This document shows, one piece after another, positions 1-9,391 of a stretch of DNA of 64,000 bases. The stretch's first letter is position 1; every line of letters begins with the position of its first letter. The position numbers and the translations under genes are program-made. The notes beneath the pieces are model-generated. The model was not told where the DNA came from. It did no database searches and saw only the letters and a program-made list of their open reading frames with translations. Source of the stretch: Gemmatimonadota bacterium (lineage in GTDB: Bacteria; Gemmatimonadota; Gemmatimonadetes; Longimicrobiales; Gaopeijiaceae); contig JAJCZZ010000091.1 in assembly GCA_029262115.1 (NCBI GenBank), forward strand, positions 62,001-126,000, in the 5' to 3' direction.

Positions 1-826
1 GATCGCGTCGGGTCACGAGCCGCCACGTCCGATGCAGACCGCCGCGGCCGAGGTGGAGACCGACGAGTTCCCCGGCATCGAGGCGGGGTCGGAGGACCCA
101 CGAGGCCATCACCGTGACCCCCAGTCCCGACATCACCGACGCGATCAGTGCCTCGGTCAGGCGAAGCTCCAGGATCCGTAGCGGTCGAACGCCGGCGGGC
201 TCCAGGAATTCCTGAACGACCACGCTGTTGCCTGGATCAGAATGGAGAAGGAGAACCTGATCGGAGAAGTCGCTCGGCTCGATCCTCTGCCGCGAGGCAA
301 GGGGATGGCTCGGCGGGACCGCCGCGAGGAGTTCGTCCTCGTACAGAACCTCCGACACCAGGTCGGGGTGCTCGACTGCCGTGTGCACGATGGCCGCGTC
401 CAACGTCTCGTCGACGAGCGCCCCAATCGGGTCGTCCGTGGCCTCGGTGGCGATCTGCACCGCCACCTCCGGAAAGCGCTCCTGGAAGTGGGCCAGGATC
501 GGAGGAAGCCAGTGGTAGCACGTGTAGCACTCCGTGGCGATGCGCATCGAGCCCACGTGACCGTCCCGGAAGAGTCGAAGATCCGCCTCGGCGTCACGGA
601 CCTGGTCGAGAACCACCCGCGCCGTGTCGGCCAGGCGGGTGCCCTCCGGCGTGATCTCCATTCCGCGGGGCTTTCGCCGGAAGAGCGAGACTCCGAGACG
701 CCCTTCGAGGTCGGCCAGCGCGTGGCTGACAGCGGGTTGCGTCAGATGGAGCCGGCGAGCGGCGGCAGTCACACTGCCGGCTCGGGCAATCGCGTCGACG
801 ATCTCAAGGTGGCGGACTTCGATCAT
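1..826 (-). CDS. LysR-family transcriptional regulator, MetR-like (3' end cut by window edge)
   Basis: Reads open from ATG at 826 to the window edge (275 codons), preceded by a G-rich Shine-Dalgarno. Residues 1-60 are a LysR helix-turn-helix (AGSVTAAARRLHLTQPAVSH). The co-inducer domain carries ECYTCYHWLPP at residues 99-109, which resembles the segment around the homocysteine site of MetR, so this is a MetR-like member rather than a generic LysR. MetR proteins are about 300 residues, so some 25-40 residues are missing. The family controls methionine or one-carbon genes, but none is visible here, so the target is unknown. A LysR regulator is near certain; the MetR ligand is inferred. Confidence 0.9.
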   Translation of the reverse strand, partial: MIEVRHLEIVDAIARAGSVTAAARRLHLTQPAVSHALADLEGRLGVSLFRRKPRGMEITPEGTRLADTARVVLDQVRDAEADLRLFRDGHVGSMRIATECYTCYHWLPPILAHFQERFPEVAVQIATEATDDPIGALVDETLDAAIVHTAVEHPDLVSEVLYEDELLAAVPPSHPLASRQRIEPSDFSDQVLLLHSDPGNSVVVQEFLEPAGVRPLRILELRLTEALIASVMSGLGVTVMASWVLRPRLDAGELVGLHLGRGGLHRTWRLVTRRD

Positions 827-908
827 TCCCCCCGCTACCGAGACACCTCGCTCATGTTCCGGAGGCCGGCCATGCATCCTCTGCATGGCGCTCACCACCG
901 CACCCCGA

Positions 909-1634
909 TCAGGCCAGCGCCAACTCCCGCAGGCGATACCCTCGGTTTCGGACCGTCTCGATCTCCAGCGTGAGGTCCGGGTGATCCTGGAGCGCCCGGC
1001 GAAGGCGGTAGACACAACTCCTCATCGCCGCGTCACCATCGGGCTGATCGGCCCACTGCACCGACTGCAACTCATCGAACGGGACGACCCGGCCTGTGGC
1101 TTGGACGAGTTGAAGAAGAACGCCGAATTCCCGAGGCCTCAGTTCCAGCTCGACCGGACCCAGGCGGACAGTCCTCGACCGCGGGTCGAGCTCGACCGCG
1201 CCATAGCGTTCGGACGGATCCGCTTCTCGCGGCACTCGTGCCAACGAGCGGAGCCGTCCCGAAACGCGCGCCGTGTCGTCCTCCAGGTGGAGCACATCGT
1301 CGGCGCCACGGTCGACGAGCGTGTCCGTGCGCGATTCGTCGGTGTCGTGGACGAGCGCGAGGAACGGCACGGATCGGTCAGAGCACCGAACCTCCACGGC
1401 CGCCGTCTCGGGGCCGCGGTCGCAGAAGCCGTCTCCGGAAAGGACCGGGCAGCGGCCGAGAAACCGGCTCGCCTCGACCGCCGCTTCCGGCGACGCCGCC
1501 AGGGTCACGAAGTGCCCCCGCTGACTGAGCGCGGTGGCCCACTCGGTGCCGACCGGACGCGTGGCAAGAACCACGACCGGCTGGGCAGGAAGCGCCCCGC
1601 CACCCTCTGCAGTAGTACCAGGAAATCCCACCAT
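909..1634 (-). CDS. OmpR/PhoB-type winged-helix regulator with degenerate N-terminal receiver
   Basis: Residues about 144-237 form a transcriptional-regulator C-terminal winged helix (ELRPREFGVLLQLVQ, then the recognition-helix segment MRSCVYRLRRALQ and the wing TVRNRGYRL). The N-terminal 120 residues have the alternating strand-helix pattern of a receiver (VVVLATRP, FLALVHDTD, GADDVL), but no clear phosphoacceptor aspartate with the usual acidic pair is seen. The protein is probably phosphorylation-independent. No histidine kinase is adjacent. The start is uncertain: ATG at 1634 has a GGGGGTGG upstream, and TTG at 1667 is an in-frame alternative. The gene lies downstream of the hydrolase gene on the same strand, after a gap of about 180 nt. 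Confidence 0.75.
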   Translation of the reverse strand: MVGFPGTTAEGGGALPAQPVVVLATRPVGTEWATALSQRGHFVTLAASPEAAVEASRFLGRCPVLSGDGFCDRGPETAAVEVRCSDRSVPFLALVHDTDESRTDTLVDRGADDVLHLEDDTARVSGRLRSLARVPREADPSERYGAVELDPRSRTVRLGPVELELRPREFGVLLQLVQATGRVVPFDELQSVQWADQPDGDAAMRSCVYRLRRALQDHPDLTLEIETVRNRGYRLRELALA

Positions 1635-1813
1635 ATCGTCGTCCACCCCCGCTCCCGTCATCGTCAATGTGGAATCGCGTGCCCAAGCTCCGGCGGCCGC
1701 CCTTTATACTGCACCATACGATAGCCTACCCTATGGCTTCGACTCATCCAAGCCCCAACCGGTTGCCCGGGGAGGAGACCCCCGCTCGCCGAACAGGCCG
1801 GTTCACGACGACC

Positions 1814-2812
1814 CTACGGGCCCTGCCGCGCGCGTGTTGCAACCGAAAGGAACTCGTTCACTGTACGCGCGAACCCACCCGGATCTTCGATGAACGGGAA
1901 ATGCCCTACCCCAGGCAGGACGACCAAGCGGGCGGAAGGAAGCGCGTCGCGTAGCCTCTCGTGCGCTTCCTTGGGGAAGATGGAACGGTCGCCGGTGAGG
2001 ATGAGCGTGGGGGCTGCCACCATGTCCAGGCTGCCGAAGAAGTCCCAGTCTCCCAGGGACTCCCGGACTGCCGTCGCCGTCGCCGGGTAGTTCCCGTACA
2101 CGTCGTGCTCCAGGCCGAGCATCAGGGCCCGTCCCGCCTTGCGGTTCCCGAAGTATGACTGCATGCGCGCGACGGAGTAGATCTCGAGCGCCCGAGGATC
2201 CGTCTCCCAGCCAGGGGCGCCCGAGGCCGACGCCATGACCGCACGGTCTTCATCGGTCGTCCGACCCTCGATGATGCCGGCGTGGCGCATCCAGAGGTCG
2301 CGGCTCGCCGGGTCGGGGTCCAGGAGGATCAGGCCGGCGACCCGACTCGGGTACGCCACGGCGTAGCGTAACGCGACGAGACCGCCGAAGGAGTGCCCCA
2401 TGAGGAAGACGCGATCCCGCCCGGTCGCGGCGCGGACTTCCTCAAGGTCACGGACGAATCGGTCGAAGTTGAGCGAATCCGGATGTTCCGCCCCGGTCGA
2501 CCGGCCGCTCCCGCGCTGGTCGTACACGACCCATCGGTACCCGAGCGGGGGGAAGCCGGGAACCGGCGGGGACGCGAGGAAGTACGTCGCGCCAATGCCA
2601 GGTCCCCCGTGCACGAAGATCACGGGCGGACCTCCGCCCCGGGTCGCGTATCGGAGATTCGCACCCGGAACCGCAAGAAAGCCCTCGGATCCGAGGCCTC
2701 GGACGGGAGTCTCCTCCGACCCGCACCCAGACAAGGATGCCGCTATCGCCATCACTACCCCCCCCGACCGACGCAGCCACGCATGCGAGGACGCGTTCAT
2801 CTCGTCTCTCAT
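1814..2812 (-). CDS. Lipoprotein alpha/beta hydrolase, proline iminopeptidase-like
   Basis: A 332-residue alpha/beta hydrolase. A lipobox (SLSGC, Cys30) follows a basic and hydrophobic leader, so it is probably a lipid-anchored periplasmic enzyme. Family motifs are in order: HGGPG oxyanion loop (residues 68-72), DQRGSGRS (98-105), nucleophile elbow GHSFGG with Ser141, a late Asp in LTGDRS and the catalytic His in GVGHFPF. HGGPG plus DQRG is typical of the proline iminopeptidase/epoxide hydrolase branch, so peptidase or esterase activity is likely but the substrate is unknown. The chosen ATG has AGGA 8 nt upstream; ATG at 2800 is an alternative. It is divergent from the PadR–permease operon. 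Confidence 0.85.
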   Translation of the reverse strand: MRDEMNASSHAWLRRSGGVVMAIAASLSGCGSEETPVRGLGSEGFLAVPGANLRYATRGGGPPVIFVHGGPGIGATYFLASPPVPGFPPLGYRWVVYDQRGSGRSTGAEHPDSLNFDRFVRDLEEVRAATGRDRVFLMGHSFGGLVALRYAVAYPSRVAGLILLDPDPASRDLWMRHAGIIEGRTTDEDRAVMASASGAPGWETDPRALEIYSVARMQSYFGNRKAGRALMLGLEHDVYGNYPATATAVRESLGDWDFFGSLDMVAAPTLILTGDRSIFPKEAHERLRDALPSARLVVLPGVGHFPFIEDPGGFARTVNEFLSVATRARQGP

Positions 2813-2918
2813 TGGGCGGATCCTACCCGGCCGCGGTCGGGCGAACAACGCCGGAGTCCATGCAGTGGAGGCATGCCCTCGATGGGCGGCTTCCGAAACT
2901 ACGCTAACATCGCTACCG

Positions 2919-2959
2919 TATGGTATCAGTATCACATGATATCAACATGATGGCACCAT
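2919..2959. promoter_or_regulatory. AT-rich inverted repeat, likely PadR operator/promoter
   Basis: In an otherwise GC-rich region this 40-bp stretch is AT-rich and carries nested symmetry: outer arms ATGGT (2920-2924) and ACCAT (2955-2959), and an inner perfect TGATATCA (2937-2944). It ends on the PadR start codon. PadR proteins commonly autoregulate from dyads upstream of their own gene, so this is the expected operator. Assignment is by position and symmetry only. Confidence 0.5.
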
Positions 2960-3281
2960 GATTTCGACTCCGATGAAACACCAGTGGTTCCTGATCCTGC
3001 TCTCTCTCGCAGAGGGCCCTCTCCACGGATACGGGATCCAACGGGCCGTGCTCGACCGCACCGGCGACCGGATGCGGTTGTGGCCGGCAATGCTCTACCG
3101 CTCCCTGTCGACTCTCGAGGGCGAAGAGCTGATCGAGCAGGTGCCTGCCCCGGACGACCAGCCGGACGACGAGCGAAGACAGTACTACGCGCTCACAGGC
3201 AAGGGCCGGGAGCGTTTGGTGACTGAAGGCGAAGCGCTCGCGGTCTGGGCCGCGGACGCCCGAAAGGCCGACGCGCGCTGA
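2958..3281 (+). CDS. PadR-family transcriptional regulator
   Basis: A short (107 aa) PadR regulator: winged helix with the hallmark LLSLAEGPLHGYGIQRAV, then LYRSLSTLEGEELIE and the wing with QYYALTGKGRERL. The C-terminal dimerisation helix is short, as in the small PadR subgroup. The stop codon overlaps the next start by one base, coupling it to an ADOP permease. This PadR–ADOP pairing recurs at 57.6-60.6 kb and is characteristic of Acidobacteria and Gemmatimonadota. It probably represses its own operon from the dyad at 2919-2959. No strong Shine-Dalgarno is present; ATG at 2973 is an alternative start. Confidence 0.9.
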   Translation: MISTPMKHQWFLILLSLAEGPLHGYGIQRAVLDRTGDRMRLWPAMLYRSLSTLEGEELIEQVPAPDDQPDDERRQYYALTGKGRERLVTEGEALAVWAADARKADAR

Positions 3282-5932
3282 TGGACGAGCCGAGTCGCCG
3301 AAGGGTGTTCCGTACGCTGCTCCACCTCTTCCCTCGATCGTTTCGGGATGAGGCCGGGCGGGACATGGAGCACGTCTACGCCGACATGTACGACGAATGG
3401 GAGCGGGAACGGGAAGGGGCGGGACTCCGGTTCTGGCTCTCCCTGGTGTGGGACGCTGGGCGGCACGCCGCCGCCGTGCACCTCGATCGAGCCATACGCA
3501 ATCCGTTGACGGGGGGTGGAGGAGAGATGATGGGATCCGTTCTGGGAGATGTCCGGTTGGGGCTGCGGCAACTCGTGCGCCACCCCACCTACGCGCTGAC
3601 GGTCGTAGTCCTCGTGGCGGTGGGGATCGCAGGAAACGCCGCCGTCTTCCGGGTCTTCAACGGCCTCTTTCTCCGGCCCCTGCCGTTCGAGAACGCGGAG
3701 CGGCTCGTGGACCTGGACGAACGCGCGGACGCCTGGGACCTCGAGTACACGGGCGTCGCGTGGCCGGACTACGTCGCCTGGTCGGAGGGCAATCGGACCT
3801 TCGAGGCCATGGCCGTCTACACCGGGGTCGGTCGGAATCTCGCGGACGACGGCGAAGCGGAACGGATCGACATGATTGCCGCCACGCACACGATCGACGA
3901 CGTACTCGGAATCGCTCCGATCCTCGGTCGGATGTGGTCGGCGGCCGAGGACGTGCCCGACGGCCCTCGGCTCGTCCTCTTGACGGAAGGCTTCTGGAAC
4001 GACCGGTACGCTCGCGACCCGGGCGTCTTGGGCACGGCAATCACGCTGGACGGACAGGCCTACGAGATCATCGGTGTCCTACCCGCCGTGGCCGAGTTGC
4101 TCGACGGCGCGGATGTCTGGAGCCCCCTTCAGGGCGACGGCGATGGCTGGTACCTCACAGGACTCGGCCTGCTACGCGAAGGATTGAACCTCGCGCGCGC
4201 CGCCGAAGATCTCACGGCCGTGCACAAGGGCATGATCTCCGAGCGGGACGTGAACGAGGTCACGACGCCTGTCGTGACACCGCTGCGCGACCGGTACCTC
4301 GGAGAGAGCCGGCTCGGGGCAGAACTTCTCCTGGCCGCGGTGGGCCTCGTCCTCCTGATCGCGTGCGCGAACATTGCCGGGTTGGCCACCGCCCGCGCCC
4401 TGTCGCGATCGGGCGAGCTCTCGGTGCGCCGTGCCCTCGGCGCGCCACGCGGCCGTGTCGCCCGGCAGCTCCTGACCGAGAGCGCGGCGCTCGGCCTGGT
4501 GGGAGGCGCGATCGGTCTCGCGCTCGGCGTCTGGGGATCCCGCGCGGTGGTGGAAGCCCTGCGCGCCCGCGGAGACTTTCCGGCATGGGTCCAGTTCGAC
4601 CTGGATGCCCGTTTTCTCCTGGTCGTGGCCTCGGTGACGATCGGCTCCTCCCTCCTGTTCGGAATCGTGCCGGCTCTGCGCTCGACGCACGCGCCGGGTC
4701 GGTCGGCGAGCGGTCGGGTCACCGGCTCGCGTGTCCGGCGGCGCGGCACAGCCACCCTCGTGATGGGCGAGGTGGCCCTTGCGGCCGTCCTCCTGGTCGT
4801 GGGTGGGCTCAGCCTCCTCGACATCTCCCGCTTGAACCGTGTCGATCCGGGCTTCACGACGGAGAACGTAATCGCGTATCGGTACCAGCTCCCGCGGCTG
4901 CGGTACCCGGACCAGGCCGCCGCCGTAGCGTACGCGGACCAGGTCGTGGCAAGCCTGGAGGGCCTGCCCGAGGTCGAGTCGGCCACGGTAGCCAGCCTCC
5001 TGCCGCTCTTCGATCATCGGGGCTGGTTCTTCGTGGCGGAAGGGGCTCCCCCTCGCGCGGACGACGAGCCGAATCCGGTCGTCCTCACTCGGTCGGTGGG
5101 CCCGAACTACTTTAGGACGCTGGGAATCCGCATGCTCCAGGGCCGAGCGTTCACCGACCGGGACGGCCGGGAGGACGAGTCCTGGGTGATTATCGTGAAT
5201 GAAGAGTTCGTGGCCAGCCACCTGGATGGCGACCCGGACCCGATCGGGCGTCGTGTGGCGAACGGCACCGGTCCTCCATCGAGCGACGACCGGTGGTTCG
5301 AGGTTATCGGCGTGGTGCGCGACGTCCGGCACTACGGGGTGGACCAGGCCATGCGGCCGGGCGTGTTCCTGCCCTACCGGTCGCAGGGATCTCGCTACGC
5401 GCAGATCGGCGTGCACACACGTGGCGACGCATCGGAAGCCATGGCGAAGGTCCGGCGAGTCGCACTCGACGTGGATCCGGAGGTTCCGCCGTTCGGGATG
5501 ATCCTCATGGAAACCCGCTTCGCCGACACCCTCTTCGTCCGAAGGGCGTCCTCTCTTCTGTTCGGGGTGTTCGCCGCGGTGGCGCTCCTTCTGGCGGTCG
5601 CGGGAATCTACGGCGTGGTCTCCTACGGGGTCGGACAACGTCGGAAGGAGATCGGCATCCGGATGGCCGTGGGAGCCAACGCCTCCGAAGTGCTCGCGCA
5701 GGTCGTCCGTAGGGGGATGGCTCTGGTGGTTCTCGGCATCGGACTCGGGCTCGTATCCGCCTTGCTGGCGGCTCGACCCATGGCCTCACTCCTGGTCGAT
5801 GTCCGACCGAGCGAGCCGTTGGTCTACGGCCTGGTAGCGGGCATTCTCCTGGCGGTCGCGGCGCTCGCGAACTACCTGCCCGCGCGGCACGCCGTCACAT
5901 CGGACCCGATGGGCGTGTTGCGAGACGAGTAG
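3281..5932 (+). CDS. ADOP-family ABC transporter permease (MacB/FtsX type)
   Basis: An 883-residue permease with the ADOP layout: a short soluble N-terminal segment (LFPRSFRDEAGRDMEHVYADM), a transmembrane helix near residue 110, a MacB-type periplasmic core domain beginning around LFLRPLPFENAERLV, a three-helix FtsX block (about 345-480), a second periplasmic domain and a C-terminal FtsX block (about 775-880, ending ARHAVTSDPMGVLRDE). No ATPase gene is adjacent, which is the 'orphan' feature of the family. ADOP proteins are thought to act with separately encoded MacB-like ATPases in efflux or lipoprotein handling; the substrate is unknown. It is translated from an ATG overlapping the PadR stop. 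Confidence 0.92.
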   Translation: MDEPSRRRVFRTLLHLFPRSFRDEAGRDMEHVYADMYDEWEREREGAGLRFWLSLVWDAGRHAAAVHLDRAIRNPLTGGGGEMMGSVLGDVRLGLRQLVRHPTYALTVVVLVAVGIAGNAAVFRVFNGLFLRPLPFENAERLVDLDERADAWDLEYTGVAWPDYVAWSEGNRTFEAMAVYTGVGRNLADDGEAERIDMIAATHTIDDVLGIAPILGRMWSAAEDVPDGPRLVLLTEGFWNDRYARDPGVLGTAITLDGQAYEIIGVLPAVAELLDGADVWSPLQGDGDGWYLTGLGLLREGLNLARAAEDLTAVHKGMISERDVNEVTTPVVTPLRDRYLGESRLGAELLLAAVGLVLLIACANIAGLATARALSRSGELSVRRALGAPRGRVARQLLTESAALGLVGGAIGLALGVWGSRAVVEALRARGDFPAWVQFDLDARFLLVVASVTIGSSLLFGIVPALRSTHAPGRSASGRVTGSRVRRRGTATLVMGEVALAAVLLVVGGLSLLDISRLNRVDPGFTTENVIAYRYQLPRLRYPDQAAAVAYADQVVASLEGLPEVESATVASLLPLFDHRGWFFVAEGAPPRADDEPNPVVLTRSVGPNYFRTLGIRMLQGRAFTDRDGREDESWVIIVNEEFVASHLDGDPDPIGRRVANGTGPPSSDDRWFEVIGVVRDVRHYGVDQAMRPGVFLPYRSQGSRYAQIGVHTRGDASEAMAKVRRVALDVDPEVPPFGMILMETRFADTLFVRRASSLLFGVFAAVALLLAVAGIYGVVSYGVGQRRKEIGIRMAVGANASEVLAQVVRRGMALVVLGIGLGLVSALLAARPMASLLVDVRPSEPLVYGLVAGILLAVAALANYLPARHAVTSDPMGVLRDE

Positions 5933-5963
5933 CGCCCCGGCGCGCCGGACCGTAGCCTGCGGC

Positions 5964-7253
5964 ATGACGATCCCACGACTGCGGTTTCTGACGCTCCTTT
6001 CCCTGCTGGCCTTCCCCGCGTGCCAGGGGGACGACCCCGGTGCGGCCGCCAGTGGCTCCGGCTCCGTGGCCTACACCGGCGCGACCGTCTGGGACGGCAC
6101 GGTCGCTGACCCGATACCCGACGCGACGATCGTCGTGCGGGACGGTCGGATCGTCTCCATCGAGGCGGGAGGTTCCGTCCCGCGCGGTGCGGAGGAGGTC
6201 GACCTCACCGGGAAGTACATCATGCCCGGACTGATCGACGCACACGCGCATGTGTCGGGGCGGTGGGCTCCCGACGACGTGAATGACGAGGCCGAACGCG
6301 TCCGCGCGGACCTGCGCCTGTTCGCGCAGTACGGTGTCACCACGGTCAACAGCCTGGGCGGAGAGCCCCCTTCCGCGGTCTCGGTGCGCGATGCCCAGGA
6401 CGTGGCCGCCCCGGGGCGTGCCCGGCTGTATCTGGCCGGAGCCGTCGTGACGGGCCCCACGCCCGAGGAGGCGGAGCGCCAGGTCATCCGCAACGCCGAG
6501 CAGCAGGTCGATTGGATCAAGCTGCGGGTCGACGACAACCTCGGGACGGCCGAGAAGATGTCGTGGCCAACCGTCGAGGCGGCCGTCACGACCGCCCACG
6601 GCCGGGGGCTACGCGTGGCCACACACCTGTTCTATCTGGCCGACGCCGAGCGGCTGCTCGACCTCGGAACCGACCTGATCGCGCACTCGGTCCGCGACAC
6701 CGAGGTCACAGAGCAGTTCGCGATCCGACTTCGGCAGGAAGGGGTCTGCTACGTCCCGACGCTGACCCGCGAAGTGACCACGTTCGTCTATGCCGCCCGA
6801 CCGCCCTGGTTCGACGATCCGTTCTTCATGCGGTGGGCGAAGGAGTCCGAGGTCGCCGCCCTGACGGACCCGGACTTCCAGCAACGCATGGCCGACAGCC
6901 CGGCCGCCGCCCGCTACCGGGAGGCGCTGACCCAGGCTCAGAGGAATCTGGTCGTGCTGTCCGATGCCGGCGCACCCATCGCCTTCGGCACCGACTCGGG
7001 CCCTGCCGCCCGCTTCCCGGGCTACCTGCAGCATCTCGAACTCGAGTTGATGGTGGAGGCGGGTCTCACCGCGCGCCAGGCGCTCGAAGCCGCGACCTCC
7101 GGCGCCGCCGCGTGCCTCGGCCTGACCGACGTCGGAGTCCTGGAGACAGGTCGATGGGCGGACTTCCTCGTTCTGGACGAAAATCCTCTGGTCGATGTCC
7201 AGGCCACCCGCTCGCTATGGTCGGTCTACGTCGGGGGGGCACGCATCGAGTAG
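5964..7253 (+). CDS. Lipoprotein metal-dependent amidohydrolase
   Basis: A 429-residue amidohydrolase with a lipoprotein leader ending in FPAC (Cys20). Metal ligands are recognisable: HAH (His94, His96) in GLIDAHAHV, candidate bridging Lys186 in DWIKLR, His221 (ATHLF), His241 (IAHS) and Asp344 in AFGTDSG. The beta-sandwich halves flank the barrel, ending ETGRWADFLVLDENPL. This matches the imidazolonepropionase-like/prolidase-type branch, which hydrolyses cyclic or peptide amides; the substrate is not deducible. The last codons lie inside an imperfect direct repeat whose second copy is 2.6 kb downstream, across the arsenic island. Confidence 0.88.
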   Translation: MTIPRLRFLTLLSLLAFPACQGDDPGAAASGSGSVAYTGATVWDGTVADPIPDATIVVRDGRIVSIEAGGSVPRGAEEVDLTGKYIMPGLIDAHAHVSGRWAPDDVNDEAERVRADLRLFAQYGVTTVNSLGGEPPSAVSVRDAQDVAAPGRARLYLAGAVVTGPTPEEAERQVIRNAEQQVDWIKLRVDDNLGTAEKMSWPTVEAAVTTAHGRGLRVATHLFYLADAERLLDLGTDLIAHSVRDTEVTEQFAIRLRQEGVCYVPTLTREVTTFVYAARPPWFDDPFFMRWAKESEVAALTDPDFQQRMADSPAAARYREALTQAQRNLVVLSDAGAPIAFGTDSGPAARFPGYLQHLELELMVEAGLTARQALEAATSGAAACLGLTDVGVLETGRWADFLVLDENPLVDVQATRSLWSVYVGGARIE

Positions 7254-7352
7254 GCGGGGAGGAAGCCCCACCTCCTACCGGAGGTCCGGCAGCGGATACC
7301 GCTCCAGGTAGTTGAGGTCGAACGGGTCGAACGCGACGACGTACAGCGCGTC
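7188..7352. repeat. Left copy of direct repeat flanking the ars island
   Basis: This 165-bp segment holds the true 3' end of the amidohydrolase followed by a truncated copy of the 3' end of the beta-propeller gene found intact at 9893-11059 (shared GTCCGGCAGCGGATACCGCT and the following 55 bp). The matching right copy is at 9802-9970. Matches continue through both gene tails with scattered substitutions and small indels. After position 7352 the similarity stops and island sequence begins. Confidence 0.85.
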
Positions 7353-7402
7353 GGGGTACCGACGGGCCCGCCACGCGAGCCGGGTTCCCCCGGAGCGAAT
7401 GC

Positions 7403-8158
7403 TTACTCTGGAGAGGCCCCACCAGACTCGAGTTGCACGGCGAACGCGTCAGGCAGTGTACTCTTGTGGATCGCCCGCATGGCCGCTTCCAGATCGTAAG
7501 CGACTCGGACGAACTCGACCGACATGTCAGCCTCATCCACCGTCAGGCGCACGTATCCCGCCCGCGGATCCCCATCCTTCGGGCGACCCACGGAGCCCGC
7601 GTTCACGAACCGCACTCCGTTCACCTGACGGGTCCATGGCATGTGTGTGTGTCCGAAGGCGATCAGGTCTCCGGCCCTCGCGCCCACGCGCTCGGCCATC
7701 TTCATGCAGAAGCTGTCGTCCCTGTCCTCGGTCCAGTAGAAGGTGTTGAGGACCGGATTCCCGTGGACGAGGATGATCCGGGGACCGACGGCGTGTCCGC
7801 CGAAGGGCCGTATATCCAACCTGAACGGCAACGCCCGCAGGTATCGCTTGGTTTGCTGAGATACTTCAGACCGTGTCCATTCGTAGCTCTGATGGCTAAG
7901 GCCGTCCTGCACGGGGTCCTCGTAGCGGCACCCACAGTTCTTGTGGTCGTTGGCCGTGGTGGAGTCGTAGTTACCTGCCACGCCCATGACCCCGCCCTCC
8001 GTGAGCGTATCGACCACTTCATTGGGCCAGGGTGCGTACCCCACCAGATCGCCGAGATGGTAGATAGCATCCGCGTCCCCGCGCTGGTCGACGTGGGCGA
8101 GCACAGCTTGGAGGGCCGGAAGATTGCCATGGATATCAGATAAGAGGACGATGTTCAC
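7403..8158 (-). CDS. Calcineurin-like metallophosphoesterase in ars operon
   Basis: A 251-residue metallophosphoesterase with the dimetal ligands in order: SDIHGN (Asp8, His10), GDLVGY (Asp37), GNYD (62-65, the usual GNHD with Tyr replacing His), LVHGNP and GHTHMPW. It resembles the YfcE/MJ0936 phosphodiesterase branch. The GTG start is chosen because AAAGGTGG lies 6 nt upstream and GTGA overlaps the acr3 stop by 4 nt; a longer in-frame reading would run inside acr3. Its place in an arsR-acr3 operon suggests an arsenic-linked role, perhaps on arsenylated metabolites, but this is inference. The Tyr substitution at a catalytic-site position deserves attention. Confidence 0.88.
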   Translation of the reverse strand: MNIVLLSDIHGNLPALQAVLAHVDQRGDADAIYHLGDLVGYAPWPNEVVDTLTEGGVMGVAGNYDSTTANDHKNCGCRYEDPVQDGLSHQSYEWTRSEVSQQTKRYLRALPFRLDIRPFGGHAVGPRIILVHGNPVLNTFYWTEDRDDSFCMKMAERVGARAGDLIAFGHTHMPWTRQVNGVRFVNAGSVGRPKDGDPRAGYVRLTVDEADMSVEFVRVAYDLEAAMRAIHKSTLPDAFAVQLESGGASPE

Positions 8159-9294
8159 GACAGACCACCTTTCCCAGGATTTTCGCTTGCTGGGGCACCG
8201 ACGCCCGCGGGAACCGCACAATTCGATACGCTGGCGACGGTCCCCACCGAGCCGGGGAAGTAGCGAGCCCGCCACCTCAGGGCCACCGACACCAGCCCAA
8301 TGAGGACGGGGACCTCGACGAGGGGGCCGATGACGGCGGCGAATGCCGCCCCGTGTCCGATACCAAAAGTGGCCACAGCAACGGCGATGGCGAGTTCGAA
8401 GTTGTTCGAGGCAGCGGTGAAGGAGAGCGTCACCGTCTTCGGATAGTCGGCGCCCATGCGTCGGCTCATAAAGAACGACACCGTAAACATCAGGACAAAG
8501 TAGATGAGCAGCGGCACCGCGATTCTCAGCACGCCCACCGGGTCCTGAATGATGGGCCGGCCCTGGATGGAGAACATCACCACAATCGTGAACAGCAGTG
8601 CGACAAGCGTCAGCGGGGAGATCCGCGGAATGAACCGTTCGTGGTACCACTCCTTGCCCCGTGCCCGGATGAGCACGAACCGCGTCAGCATTCCGGCCAG
8701 GAACGGGATACCCAGGTAGGTGAACACGCTCTGGGCTATCTCGCCCATGGTGATGTCCACCACCACACCCTCCATTCCCAGCAGCCCCGGGAGGAACGTG
8801 ATGAAGAACCACGCATACACGCTGTAGAAGAGCACCTGGAAGATGGAGTTGAAGGCCACCAAGCCCGCGGCGTACTCCGAGTCACCCTCGGCCAGGTCGT
8901 TCCAGACGATGACCATAGCGATGCACCGGGCGAGGCCAATGAGGATCAGCCCCACCATGTACTCCGGGTAGTCCCTCAGAAACACCACGGCCAGGGCGAA
9001 CATGAGCGTTGGGCCGATAACCCAGTTCTGCACAAGGGACAGGCCCAGAACCCTACCGTTCCTGAACACGTCACCCAGTTCCTCATACCGTACCTTGGCC
9101 AGGGGCGGATACATCATGAGGATGAGGCCGATGGCGATGGGCATCGATGTGGTGCCGATCTGCGTGCTCTCGTTGAGCGTCCGGATGGCGCCGGGCCAGA
9201 TGTATCCGACCCCCACCCCCAAGGCCATGGCCAGGAAGATCCACACGGTGAGGTAGCGGTCGAGAAAGGAGAGCTTCTTGGATTCGGTGCTCAC
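8155..9294 (-). CDS. acr3: ACR3-family arsenite efflux permease
   Basis: A 379-residue membrane protein of the BART superfamily with about ten helices. The ACR3 signature is clear: [16 protein letters not shown] with the essential thiolate Cys124, [10 protein letters not shown] near residue 60, and the conserved glutamate in [13 protein letters not shown]. It exports As(III) as arsenite anion, driven by proton-motive force. GTG start; a GGGAT lies about 8 nt upstream. It sits second in an arsR-acr3-phosphoesterase operon, with a probable ArsR site directly upstream (9333-9348). No arsC is in the island, so arsenate reduction must come from elsewhere if it occurs. Confidence 0.95.
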   Translation of the reverse strand: MSTESKKLSFLDRYLTVWIFLAMALGVGVGYIWPGAIRTLNESTQIGTTSMPIAIGLILMMYPPLAKVRYEELGDVFRNGRVLGLSLVQNWVIGPTLMFALAVVFLRDYPEYMVGLILIGLARCIAMVIVWNDLAEGDSEYAAGLVAFNSIFQVLFYSVYAWFFITFLPGLLGMEGVVVDITMGEIAQSVFTYLGIPFLAGMLTRFVLIRARGKEWYHERFIPRISPLTLVALLFTIVVMFSIQGRPIIQDPVGVLRIAVPLLIYFVLMFTVSFFMSRRMGADYPKTVTLSFTAASNNFELAIAVAVATFGIGHGAAFAAVIGPLVEVPVLIGLVSVALRWRARYFPGSVGTVASVSNCAVPAGVGAPASENPGKGGLS

Positions 9295-9332
9295 TTGTTG
9301 ATCCCGTTGGCTGCAATCGTGCCGGTAGTCAT

Positions 9333-9348
9333 ATCAACGACGACTGAT
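9333..9348. promoter_or_regulatory. Probable ArsR operator upstream of acr3
   Basis: ATCAA (9333-9337), 6-nt spacer, CTGAT (9344-9348). This is the same 5-6-5 architecture and, apart from one base, the same arms as the perfect site upstream of arsR at 9729-9744. It lies 39 nt upstream of the acr3 start, in the 97-nt arsR-acr3 gap, implying direct ArsR control of acr3 as well as arsR. Confidence 0.6.
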
Positions 9349-9391
9349 ACGTTCGGACAAAAAAAGTGCCGGAGCGTAAGGAGGACAATCC

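Noticed and set aside
7403-8812. Long reading frame extending the phosphoesterase into acr3
   Set aside because: The extra N-terminal part is Arg/Gly-rich antiframe sequence inside acr3; the GTG at 8158 has a good Shine-Dalgarno and a 4-nt overlap.
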